Origin: JAFAGX01 sp035501575
Lineage (GTDB): Bacteria; Acidobacteriota; Terriglobia; Terriglobales; Acidobacteriaceae
Direction: 5' to 3'
DNA: 64,000 nucleotides
Assembly: GCA_035501575.1 (NCBI GenBank)
Contig: DATJVZ010000319.1
Span: forward strand, 1-64,000
A model generated the notes under the pieces. That model made no database searches. It saw nothing but the letters and a program-made list of their open reading frames with translations, and was not told the DNA's origin. Positions 16,834 to 25,415 of the stretch are shown one piece after another. The position numbers were made by a program, and so were the translations under genes. Each line of letters opens with the position of its first letter. The stretch's first letter is position 1.

Positions 16834-18807
16834 CTAGACTTCTTCGCTTTCTCGTAACTTCGAAATAACGCTGAAGTCCTCGAGCGTCGTGGTATCGCCT
16901 TTCACCTCCCCATGGGTGGCGAGTTCGCGGAGAAGGCGACGCATGATCTTGCCGCTGCGGGTCTTCGGCAGCATGTCGGTGAAGCGGATATCGTCGGGCC
17001 TGGCCAAGGCTCCGATTTCTTGCACGACCCAGCGACGAAGTTCATCTTTCAATTCGGGTGTGGGCTTCCGACCTTGTTCGAGGGTTACGAAGGCAGCAAT
17101 CGCCTGGCCCTTCAGGTCATCAGGACGACCAACGACGGCCGCTTCCGCGACTGCATCGTGCGCCACCAGGGCGGATTCAACTTCCATGGTACTCAGGCGG
17201 TGCCCGGAGACATTCAGCACGTCGTCGACCCGTCCCATGATCCAGAAATAGCCGTCTTGGTCTTTGCGGGCTCCGTCACCGGTGAAATAAACCCCGGGCA
17301 TCTGCGACCAATACTGAGCCACGTAGCGATCGGGATCACCGTAAATGGTGCGCAGCATACCGGGCCAGGGCCGTTTCAGCACAAGAAAGCCCCCGGAACC
17401 GTCTGGGACCGGCTTGCCATCCATGCCGACGACTTCCGGCACCACCCCTGGCATGGCACGGGTAGCGGAACCCGGCTTCGTGTCGACGGCACCCGGAATG
17501 GGAGCAATCATGATATGGCCGGTCTCGGTTTGCCACCAGGTGTCGACGATGGGGCAACGGTTGTGGCCAATGACCTCGCGATACCACATCCAAGCCTCGG
17601 GATTGATCGGTTCCCCCACCGTACCGAGCAAGCGCAGACTGTCCAGCTTATATTTGTTCGGCCATTGATCGCCCCACTTAATAAAGGTACGGATCGCGGT
17701 GGGCGCGGTATACAAAATGTTGACTTGGTGCCGATCGACGATGCTCCAGAAACGATCGGGCTCGGGGAAGTTCGGTGCACCTTCATAGATCAGGATCGCC
17801 GCCCCGTTGAGCAAAGGCCCATAAACGATATAGCTGTGTCCAGTGACCCAGCCGATGTCGGCCGTGCACCAGTAAGTGTCATGATCCTTAAGATCAAAAA
17901 CCCACTTGGAGGTCAGGTACGTGCCCACGGCATACCCGGCGGTCGTGTGCACCACACCCTTGGGTTTGCCGGTGGTTCCCGACGTGTAAAGGATGTAGAG
18001 GGGGTGCTCGGCGTCCAGTGGCTCCGCCGGACACTGATCTGAGGCTTGGTCCATCAATTCCCGCCAACGGTGGTCGCGGCCAGGTTGCAACTGGACGGGC
18101 GTTCCACTGCGCTCGTAGACCACCACGTGCTTGACCGACGGGCATGACTTCAAGGCCTCATCGACCACGGGAAACAGTTTGATCTCGGCGCCGCGGCGAT
18201 AGCAACCATCCTGCGTAATGACCGCCACCGCCTGGGAATCGTGAATGCGATCCACCAGGGCATGGGAGGCAAAACCGCCGAAGACAACCGTGTGCACCGC
18301 GCCAATGCGGGCGCACGCCAGCATGGCAATGGGCAACTCGGGCGTCATGCCCATGTAGATGGCGACCCGGTCGCCTCGCCTAACATCCAGAGATTTGAGG
18401 ACGTTGGCGAACTTCTGCACCTCGCGGTGCAATTGCTGGTAGGTCAGGGTGCGAATTTCTCCTGGTTCGCCTTCCCAGATCAGGGCGGCTTTGTTTTTCC
18501 GCCAAGTTTTCACATGCCGGTCCACGCAGTTGGCGGAAACATTGAACTGTGCTCCCACAAACCATTTGGCCCAAGGATTGTTCCACTCGAGAACCTTATC
18601 CCATTTCTTGAACCATTCGAGTTCTTCGGCCACGCCAGCCCAGAACTTTTCGGGTTGCTCGACCGACTCGCGGTAGATACGCTCGTAGTCAGAAAGGGAC
18701 TTAATGTAAGCCTGCTTACGGAAACTTTCGGGGCACTCGAACTTACGCCGTTCCTCGAGAACGGAATCGATGTTAGCGGGTATGGGGACGGTAACCTTAT
18801 CTGCCAT
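16834..18807 (-). CDS. acsA: acetyl-CoA synthetase
   Basis: A 657-residue AMP-forming acyl-CoA synthetase that converts acetate, ATP and CoA to acetyl-CoA through acetyl-AMP in the cytoplasm. It shows the P-loop ILYTSGTTGKPKGV, the acetate-pocket region DIGWVTGHSYIVYGPL, the adenine motif DTWWQTETGH, the hinge region MGRVDDVLNVSGHRL and the C-terminal PKTRSGKIMRR. That Lys is the residue acetylated by Pat-type enzymes in characterised homologues. Length and order are typical of Acs. It is monocistronic by appearance, and a GNAT gene lies beyond its start but is not obviously its regulator. Confidence 0.95.
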   Translation of the reverse strand: MADKVTVPIPANIDSVLEERRKFECPESFRKQAYIKSLSDYERIYRESVEQPEKFWAGVAEELEWFKKWDKVLEWNNPWAKWFVGAQFNVSANCVDRHVKTWRKNKAALIWEGEPGEIRTLTYQQLHREVQKFANVLKSLDVRRGDRVAIYMGMTPELPIAMLACARIGAVHTVVFGGFASHALVDRIHDSQAVAVITQDGCYRRGAEIKLFPVVDEALKSCPSVKHVVVYERSGTPVQLQPGRDHRWRELMDQASDQCPAEPLDAEHPLYILYTSGTTGKPKGVVHTTAGYAVGTYLTSKWVFDLKDHDTYWCTADIGWVTGHSYIVYGPLLNGAAILIYEGAPNFPEPDRFWSIVDRHQVNILYTAPTAIRTFIKWGDQWPNKYKLDSLRLLGTVGEPINPEAWMWYREVIGHNRCPIVDTWWQTETGHIMIAPIPGAVDTKPGSATRAMPGVVPEVVGMDGKPVPDGSGGFLVLKRPWPGMLRTIYGDPDRYVAQYWSQMPGVYFTGDGARKDQDGYFWIMGRVDDVLNVSGHRLSTMEVESALVAHDAVAEAAVVGRPDDLKGQAIAAFVTLEQGRKPTPELKDELRRWVVQEIGALARPDDIRFTDMLPKTRSGKIMRRLLRELATHGEVKGDTTTLEDFSVISKLRESEEV

Positions 18808-18909
18808 GACGCGAATCCTCGGGTTATCGCGAAAGTCGTATTTTACAGCAACCCGACCATGGTGCCTGGTATCTCGGGTAACTCGGCTCGCGTCAAACGG
18901 TGAGCCTGG

Positions 18910-19746
18910 TCAGGACGATAAGCGCCATTTCGTCCGGGTATAGGCGATCCTGAAGCCTTTGTTTTCTGCATTGCGCTGGGAGTCGCTGCCTGCCTCAGTC
19001 ACCATCATGGCCAGATCACATCCGTGATCAAAAGCATAGCGCAGACGTTCATCGAGCAGCGCACGGTGGAGGCCACGACGCCGCAACTCGGGAATCGTGG
19101 CCGAACCAGCAAGCAGCGCAACCCCATCGTGAATGCACAACACACCGGCGGCGCCGGGTGTGCCCTCGACCTGGGCGAGGAAACACAGATTTTGCTCCCG
19201 GGCTGCGGAAATGGCACCGCTTTCGAGAAGAAAGTCGGCGAGTTCTGGATGCTCGTGGGACCATGCGCCGGCATGGATCCTCGTCCATAGTTGAGCTTCT
19301 TCCCTGCCGATGATGTGCACGCGGATGCGTGCGTCGCTAACCGCCGAAGGCGGCTCCACCCGGCGGTATAGCACGTTGCTGATTTCGATGGGCCGGTATT
19401 TGCGGGCACAGAGGAGGTTCAGAGCTGCGACTCCGGCTAATGGGCTCACTTCGTGGTCGACTTGCGCTTTGCGATCGAGAAAGAAGCACTCGATGACATC
19501 GAGCGTACTCGGAGTCAACTCCTCGAAGATGCCAAGGCCGAAAGTCTGGGTGATCGGAGAGGCGATGCCGTCAAACACCGCGTAGGTTCCAGCGCATTCC
19601 ATCCACTCGGCGCCGCTATCGGGGAACATACGACGCCGTGCCACCGCATACTGGGCGCACGCGTGCCCCTCCGCCCGCTCTAAACGTCGCGCAAGTGTGA
19701 GGTCGGAAAACGGCACCGTCTGATTATCTATATACTTTCCTCCCAT
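18910..19746 (-). CDS. GNAT-family N-acetyltransferase-like protein
   Basis: A 278-residue protein from ATG 19746. A longer frame to 19980 would add a non-homologous stretch overlapping the divergent FecR-like gene. The C-terminal half has the acetyl-CoA loop: LLAGSATIPELRRRGLHRAL, with RRRGLHRAL fitting the R/Q-x-x-G-x-G/A pattern, and ends FRIAYTRTKW. The N-terminal half (about 1-140) may be a second, degenerate GNAT fold. The substrate is unknown. It might acetylate proteins such as the neighbouring Acs, but nothing in the sequence shows this. Confidence 0.75.
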   Translation of the reverse strand: MGGKYIDNQTVPFSDLTLARRLERAEGHACAQYAVARRRMFPDSGAEWMECAGTYAVFDGIASPITQTFGLGIFEELTPSTLDVIECFFLDRKAQVDHEVSPLAGVAALNLLCARKYRPIEISNVLYRRVEPPSAVSDARIRVHIIGREEAQLWTRIHAGAWSHEHPELADFLLESGAISAAREQNLCFLAQVEGTPGAAGVLCIHDGVALLAGSATIPELRRRGLHRALLDERLRYAFDHGCDLAMMVTEAGSDSQRNAENKGFRIAYTRTKWRLSS

Positions 19747-19891
19747 GCCAAACCCGTTGTCTTCTGCAGCCTGCGAAGCTTCCTTAAGCCAGCGCCTACA
19801 GAGGAGGCAAGCATTCGAAAAACCTGAGATGGGGCGGATTATGGCTTGACGGGAGCCGCGAATGGGGCAGATAGTTAAAGGGGCGGTTTTT

Positions 19892-20872
19892 ATGTTTTGG
19901 GGTCGCTCGTTGGCGTTTTTGACGGTGGCTGTCGTCGCCGTGCTGAACCTGCCGGCTGACGGGCAATCCGTGATCTCCACCCGCTCCGGAGTCGTTCACT
20001 TTTTCGAAGGGGCGGTTTATCTGGACAACCAGCCGCTCCAACCTCATCCGGGAAGATTTTCCAGCGTGCCCCAAGGCGCCACACTACACACGGCCGAAGG
20101 CCGCGCGGAGGTCTTGCTGACGCCTAGCATCTTCCTCCGCATGGGCCAGAGTAGTACGATTCGCATGCTTGCGAACGAACTCTCGAATACCCGAGTAGAA
20201 TGGTTGGCCGGGTCGGCCGTGGTGGATGCAGCGGAGCCAGTCTCCGGTCAATCCGTGACGCTCATTTACAAGGATTGGAGCGTGCACTTCCTCGAGGAAG
20301 GCGTCTACCGAATCGACGCCGATCCGCCGCGCCTGTGGGTGTTCCAGGGAAAGGCGGAAGTATCGGCGGTCGGCAATGAAGTGCCGCTAACGGTCGGGCA
20401 AGGGATGGATGTGCCGTTCGCGCCCGTGCTGGTGCCGGAGGGATTCATCGACCCGCCCCGCGACGCGCTTAGCTCCTGGGCCGAAGGCCGCCAGGAATCG
20501 ATTGCCACCGACAATGCCATCGCGGCCAACATCCAAGATCCGGCTTCGATGCGAGCGTCCGACTACGGCGTGGACAGTTTTACTTACTTTCCGACGCTCG
20601 GTCTGGTATCTCCGCCCGCGGGCTTTGCCAGTTCCTACAACTTCTATGGGTTCTATCAACCGGGTTTCAACTCCATCTACTTGCCCGGTTACAGCTCTCT
20701 GCCTTGGTTTTTCCGCCCAGGGTCAGTTGGATACCCAACGTCGTTTCGTCCCCCTGTGATACCTCTGCGCCCTATTCCCTCCCGCCATCCGATGCCTGGA
20801 CGCCCTAGTTCCCCGGTGGGAATACCGCACTCTGCTTCATCGGTTGGAATCCACGCCGGCGGTCACCACTAG
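19892..20872 (+). CDS. exported FecR-domain-like protein with aromatic/proline-rich tail
   Basis: A 326-residue protein. I prefer ATG 19892 over ATG 19862 because AAAGGGG sits 8 bases upstream and the signal peptide (MFWGRSLAFLTVAVVAVLNL) then starts cleanly. The region of about residues 35-190 is FecR-like beta structure: VHFFEGAVYLDNQPL, EGRAEVLLTPSIFLRMG and a second half with VHFLEEGVYRID. The last 100 residues are rich in Tyr, Phe, Pro and Ser, as in an unstructured or surface segment, ending in GIHAGGHH. There is no sigma factor beside it, so a classical FecR regulatory role is unlikely. Confidence 0.7.
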   Translation: MFWGRSLAFLTVAVVAVLNLPADGQSVISTRSGVVHFFEGAVYLDNQPLQPHPGRFSSVPQGATLHTAEGRAEVLLTPSIFLRMGQSSTIRMLANELSNTRVEWLAGSAVVDAAEPVSGQSVTLIYKDWSVHFLEEGVYRIDADPPRLWVFQGKAEVSAVGNEVPLTVGQGMDVPFAPVLVPEGFIDPPRDALSSWAEGRQESIATDNAIAANIQDPASMRASDYGVDSFTYFPTLGLVSPPAGFASSYNFYGFYQPGFNSIYLPGYSSLPWFFRPGSVGYPTSFRPPVIPLRPIPSRHPMPGRPSSPVGIPHSASSVGIHAGGHH

Positions 20873-20882
20873 TCACATCCAA

Positions 20883-21875
20883 TCACTGAGAGGGCGCGTA
20901 GTACCCGAGCCGCCAGTGCACTTTGAGAGAGGAACCAAGACCCGAGGGCTCGGAAACCTTCACCTCCACCTTGCGGTATTTTCCGTCTCGCGCTTTATTT
21001 TTCGGGTAGTAGCCAAGGACGTACTGATTGCGCAGTTCGACCGCAATCCGGGTTGCGACACTCGGCAGATCGGCGGAAGCCGCCGCCGCGAAAGCCCGCC
21101 CGCCGGTTTGGGAGGCAATCTCGGAGAGCAACCGCGGTCCGGAGACTTCCTCAGGAGCCAGCCCGAAGGAAAAGGTCGGTTCAAAAACACCCATGGCATA
21201 GATTTGGACGTCCGCTTCGCGAACCAGCGACTCAATCTGGGCCGGGGTGTAGTGGCTGCGGTTATCCCCTCCGTCGGAAATGATGATGACCGCCTTCCGG
21301 GAATTCTTGGCCTTTTTCATCTCGAGGAGTCCGCTCTCGATGGCATCGAGCATGGCAGTGAGACCGCCGGCCTGCGCGTTCTTCAGCGCACTTTTCATCT
21401 CCTCCGCGTGGTTGGTGAATCCAATCGATACTTTGGCCACATCTGCGAACTCCACCAGGAACCCTTCGTCTTCTTTGTTCAAGGTGTTCAGCAACTGCGC
21501 CGCCGCGTCGCGCGAGGTTCGAAGCTTAAGGTCCATGCTGCCGCTCTCATCGAACAACAAACCAATCGAAAGCGGCGCATCCTCGCCCGAAAAGTCTGCC
21601 AAGTTCTGCTCCACGCCGTCCTCGAGCAAATGGAAATCTTTTTTCTCGAGCCCGAGAACGAATCGGTTCAATGTATCGGTGACGGTGACCGGGATCAGAA
21701 CCAAGTCGGAATAGGCGCGGAAGGTGGCTACCGAACCCTGCTGCGAGTTCGCCGCTCCCGGGGTCGCCGGGGGAGATTTTTCCTTGGAGTCTGTCTGGGC
21801 AAGTGCTAAACCCGCAAGCAAGGCACACAGGGCGCAGCCCGCACAACCAATCGAGGCCCACGCTCTTCCCTTCAA
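20883..21875 (-). CDS. exported VWA-domain protein of acidobacterial type
   Basis: A 330-residue protein starting at TTG 21875, with a short signal peptide (CAGCALCALLAGLALAQ). A beta segment before the domain (YSDLVLIPVTVTDTLNRFV) is followed by the von Willebrand A fold with a complete metal-dependent adhesion site: DESGSM (109-114), Thr in GGLTAMLDAI and Asp in ISDGGDN. The pattern of the segment before the domain and the end NQYVLGYYPKN matches the VWFA-related family that is expanded in Acidobacteria. It likely binds proteins outside the cytoplasm; partner unknown. It converges with the FecR-like gene, 10 bases apart. Confidence 0.85.
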   Translation of the reverse strand: MKGRAWASIGCAGCALCALLAGLALAQTDSKEKSPPATPGAANSQQGSVATFRAYSDLVLIPVTVTDTLNRFVLGLEKKDFHLLEDGVEQNLADFSGEDAPLSIGLLFDESGSMDLKLRTSRDAAAQLLNTLNKEDEGFLVEFADVAKVSIGFTNHAEEMKSALKNAQAGGLTAMLDAIESGLLEMKKAKNSRKAVIIISDGGDNRSHYTPAQIESLVREADVQIYAMGVFEPTFSFGLAPEEVSGPRLLSEIASQTGGRAFAAAASADLPSVATRIAVELRNQYVLGYYPKNKARDGKYRKVEVKVSEPSGLGSSLKVHWRLGYYAPSQ

Positions 21876-21947
21876 GGTCCTACTCCCAGACGTCGATGAA
21901 GCGCTATTAGCTGCTCCTCGAAGAAATTGCCATTCCCCGCTTTGCGG

Positions 21948-24900
21948 TCAGACACGCATAATCACCGGAACGGCTGGCTGTTCGGTCGCCCACGAAACGG
22001 CAGTCGCGTACAAGACCACCTGCCTAAAGTAGGGTTCTAGGATGGCCTCGAGCTCGCGGTCGGTCTTGAAGTCAACCACCACCCACTGGTTGCCCTCGAG
22101 GAAGGCGAGGTCCAAGATACCCTCGAGCAGAGTTCCGTCCGGCTGGCTGATGGTCACTGGAGTCTCGCGTCGGCATTGACCCGATCGCCAAGCCTTTCTT
22201 GCTCTTTCGAGGAGCGGGTGCGCCAAGGCACCCCCGACAGCCGACACCGCCTCCTCAATCTCCTCCGGGCTGGCACCCAAGACCTTCCCATGCAGCGAAA
22301 CAAACTCCTCAACTTGGCTGCGGTTTGCATCCAAGGGAACCGACGCCAGAGTAGCATGCACCAGAGAGCCGAAGCGTGCGCCGAACGGACGTTCTCGCTC
22401 CCTCGGCAGTTCGATCAGTTCAACCTCAGATGGGCGGCCTCGGCCAGGGTCTTTGTGGGCCTCGGCGGTAACCGTGCGAAAGGTCACGCTCGGTGCGCTG
22501 GCCTTTCCCCTCACATCGTCCCACGTTTTCCGCCAGCTCTCGTAGGCTCGGATGTCCTGGCGCAAGACCTCCGGGTCCTCGGGCTCCTTCAAGAGCTCCT
22601 CTTCGCGTATGCCAAACCGTTGTGGAACATCCAAGCTGAGAGCTCGCGGGTCCCACCACACCACACTGTACTCCGCATCGTGCTGGCCCGGCGCGGGGAA
22701 ATGATGCTCGCCCGGCCAGACGGTGTCGGCTTCATCTCCCACGAAGTCCGGCGGCCGCACGAGCACGCTGTCTTTGCCAAAATTCGGGCATAGCGAAGCT
22801 GTCTTTGGTTTCCGGCGGTTTTCTGCCGACGGATAGAGGGCATCGTAGATCGGCCGCACCCACCAGTTCTCGACCGAATTCCAGGATCGGCGGGGATCGT
22901 CGCCGATGCTTGGAACCACCAGAAGATCGCGGGTTCGAGTGGTGGACACGTAGGCCAATCGAACCCCTTCGGCACGATCGCGAGCCCGTTCGAGATCGGC
23001 ATGCTGACTGAGGTCCAAGGGTTCGCAGCCGGCCAGCGGAAGGGCGCACAAACCGGATCGGGCGTCGATATGGCGGCTGGGGTAGGAGTGCGAGATCTTG
23101 GCGGTGATGTCGGCCATGATCACGACCGGGAACTCGAGCCCCTTGGCCTTGTGAACCGACATCATGCGTATGCCCTCACTGCCCTCCTCGAAAATGGGCG
23201 CTTCGGCAGTGTCGGCGGCGTCAGTCCCCGCGTGCAAGTCTGCGACGAAGCCGCGGAAGGACAGCCCTCCCGACGCCTCATACCTTCTTGCCAGTTCGCG
23301 AATGTGCAGTACGTTGGCGAGCACCTGCTCGCCGGAAGGGCGCAGGGCAAATGCCAGGTGGGCGCGCGTCTGCTCAAGCAGGCGGTCGATGGTTTCGGCC
23401 ACCGGACGACGGTTGCGCCGGCGGTGGAGCGAGCCCAGGAAGCGCAGGCTCTCGGCCACATCCTCGAGTTCTCCAGCAAGCCGGTCCGTCGGCAAGCGGA
23501 AAGGATGGAACCGGCCGAAGTGATGCCGGTATTCGAGCAATACGTCGTCCCGAATGGCGAACAAGGACCCTTTCAAGGTGGCAAATACGGAGAGCTCGTC
23601 ATCCGGCCATTCGATGGCGGTGAGAGCGGCGCGAACGGTTTGGACCTCCTCGCGATCGTGGAAGGACCGGCCACCGACCAGCAGATGGGGCAGGTTTCGG
23701 GCCTCTAGCGCACGGAGATAGGGCCGTGCAATATCGTCGTCACCACTGACGAAGCGGCGGAAGAGCAGGCAAATATGATTGGGGCCGATCGGAACCCTTT
23801 TCTCGGGATCGCCGGGCGTCGGAATCGTCCAACCACTCTTGGTCACCAGCCACTGCAGGAAGGCGGCGATCGCGTCCGGGAGGCAGTTTTCCACGGCTTC
23901 CATGGAGAACTTTCTCTTGTACGGGCGCGGCACGGGCAGGGCCACAATCGAGGGCTGACCCGGGTAGGGCCTGCGGAAGGGAGAGAGTTGAACATAGCTG
24001 GCCTGCAGAGCCTCCGTGTTCCCGTCCATGTAAGGCGCGAAGGCTCGATTGATCAGGGCTTGGATCGAAGGCAGGGACCGGAAACTGGTGGTCAATTGCA
24101 GGAGTTCAGCCCCCTGGCCGAGCAGTAGCTGTTTCACCTCTTCGTAGGTTCCGACATCGGCCCGACGGAACCGGTAGATAGCCTGCTTGGGATCGCCCAC
24201 GATGAACAGCTTGCCCGGCCGCGGCCGAACGGCTCGCCAGTTGGTAGTTTCCACGGTATCGGCCGACAGCAGTACCAGGATCTCTGCTTGCAGCGGGTCC
24301 GTATCCTGGAACTCATCGACAAACAAATGCGTGAAACGCTCCTGGAAATAGCGGCGCACACTCGGCGACTCAACCAGCAGATCCCGGGTGCGGATGAGAA
24401 GATCAAGGAAATCGAGCTTTCCCGCACGCTGTTTGAGCCGCTGGTAGCCGGCTACGGTTTCCCCCAGCTCGGCCTGGAGCAGGGCAGCGAGATCGGCGTT
24501 GGCCTGCGCGACAAATGCATCAAGCGCGGCCATCAGCTCTTGATGAAGGGCGAGGATTTGATCGCGCTGGATGCGCTGGTTGTACTGGGGCCTTCCTTTT
24601 CGGGGTTCGCGAAAGCGATCAAACTGACCGTCGGTTGCCCTGAGGACAAAAGTTGCTTCGAGGCCATCGTAGTCGCGCGGCCTGGCCTTCTCGACGGCGC
24701 GAATTTCCTGGCTGAGCGAACGAGCGGCGGCGGTGTCGAGAAACAGATTATTACCCGCGTCCGCAGGCTCCGCCGTCAGTTCCGCCAGACGATGAAATTT
24801 CTCGACCAGGGCGTCGATGGCGGCTATGCGGTTGAGCGGCGGACGCTGCCAGGAAGCAGGAAAGTCGCGCCAATTGGCAAGTTCCCAGCCCGCAGCCAGT

Positions 24901-25415
24901 AGCGTCTCGGTCGGCAGATTCCGGGTCTTGCGGCGCAACAGGCGCCTGGTCCCCTCGGGCAGGTCTTCGAGTTTCTCTTCGAACCAATTCTCAAAGGCTT
25001 CTCGATACAGGGCCCGGCTCTCGGCCTCGTTCATCACCTCGACCTCGGGATCAATCTTTGCTTCGACCGGGCGCTCGCGCAGCAAATCGCCACAGAAGGA
25101 GTGGATCGTGCTCAAGCGTGCCTCCTCCAAGTGAGCGAGGGCGTATTCCAGACGGCCGCGAACTTCAGGATTCGGTTCCGAGCGTCTAGCGTTCTCAAGC
25201 TCGGAACGCAGGCGTAGCTTCAATTCTCCCGCCGCCTTCTCGGTAAAGGTCACGCCGACGATGCTGTCAATGTCGGCCCGGCCGGAGGAGATCACGGCAA
25301 TCATGCGCGCCACCAGTTCCGTGGTCTTTCCTGTCCCCGCCGCGGCTTCGACCACCAGGGTTTGGTCGAAGACCGTGCGAATGCGTTCGCGGGCCAGGTT
25401 GTCGATCAACGGCAT
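21948..25415 (-). CDS. addA: AddA-type helicase-nuclease subunit
   Basis: A 1155-residue UvrD/Rep superfamily I helicase with a C-terminal nuclease, working with AddB in processing double-strand DNA ends for recombination. Motif I is AAAGTGKTTE (about 24-33), motif Ia GVTFTEKAAGELK, motif II VDEFQDTDPLQ, motif III region VGDPKQAIYRFR, and motif V/VI MSVHKAKGLEFPVV with LAYVSTTRTRDLLV. The PD-(D/E)XK site is LDLAFLEGN then VVVDFKTDRE near 1110-1125. It starts at ATG 25415, sharing one base with the addB stop (TGATG), so the two are coupled. Confidence 0.9.
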   Translation of the reverse strand: MPLIDNLARERIRTVFDQTLVVEAAAGTGKTTELVARMIAVISSGRADIDSIVGVTFTEKAAGELKLRLRSELENARRSEPNPEVRGRLEYALAHLEEARLSTIHSFCGDLLRERPVEAKIDPEVEVMNEAESRALYREAFENWFEEKLEDLPEGTRRLLRRKTRNLPTETLLAAGWELANWRDFPASWQRPPLNRIAAIDALVEKFHRLAELTAEPADAGNNLFLDTAAARSLSQEIRAVEKARPRDYDGLEATFVLRATDGQFDRFREPRKGRPQYNQRIQRDQILALHQELMAALDAFVAQANADLAALLQAELGETVAGYQRLKQRAGKLDFLDLLIRTRDLLVESPSVRRYFQERFTHLFVDEFQDTDPLQAEILVLLSADTVETTNWRAVRPRPGKLFIVGDPKQAIYRFRRADVGTYEEVKQLLLGQGAELLQLTTSFRSLPSIQALINRAFAPYMDGNTEALQASYVQLSPFRRPYPGQPSIVALPVPRPYKRKFSMEAVENCLPDAIAAFLQWLVTKSGWTIPTPGDPEKRVPIGPNHICLLFRRFVSGDDDIARPYLRALEARNLPHLLVGGRSFHDREEVQTVRAALTAIEWPDDELSVFATLKGSLFAIRDDVLLEYRHHFGRFHPFRLPTDRLAGELEDVAESLRFLGSLHRRRNRRPVAETIDRLLEQTRAHLAFALRPSGEQVLANVLHIRELARRYEASGGLSFRGFVADLHAGTDAADTAEAPIFEEGSEGIRMMSVHKAKGLEFPVVIMADITAKISHSYPSRHIDARSGLCALPLAGCEPLDLSQHADLERARDRAEGVRLAYVSTTRTRDLLVVPSIGDDPRRSWNSVENWWVRPIYDALYPSAENRRKPKTASLCPNFGKDSVLVRPPDFVGDEADTVWPGEHHFPAPGQHDAEYSVVWWDPRALSLDVPQRFGIREEELLKEPEDPEVLRQDIRAYESWRKTWDDVRGKASAPSVTFRTVTAEAHKDPGRGRPSEVELIELPRERERPFGARFGSLVHATLASVPLDANRSQVEEFVSLHGKVLGASPEEIEEAVSAVGGALAHPLLERARKAWRSGQCRRETPVTISQPDGTLLEGILDLAFLEGNQWVVVDFKTDRELEAILEPYFRQVVLYATAVSWATEQPAVPVIMRV

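Noticed and set aside
19862..19891. Start of the FecR-like protein at ATG 19862
   Set aside because: ATG 19892 has a better-spaced ribosome site and begins directly at the signal peptide; the earlier start adds ten residues without support.
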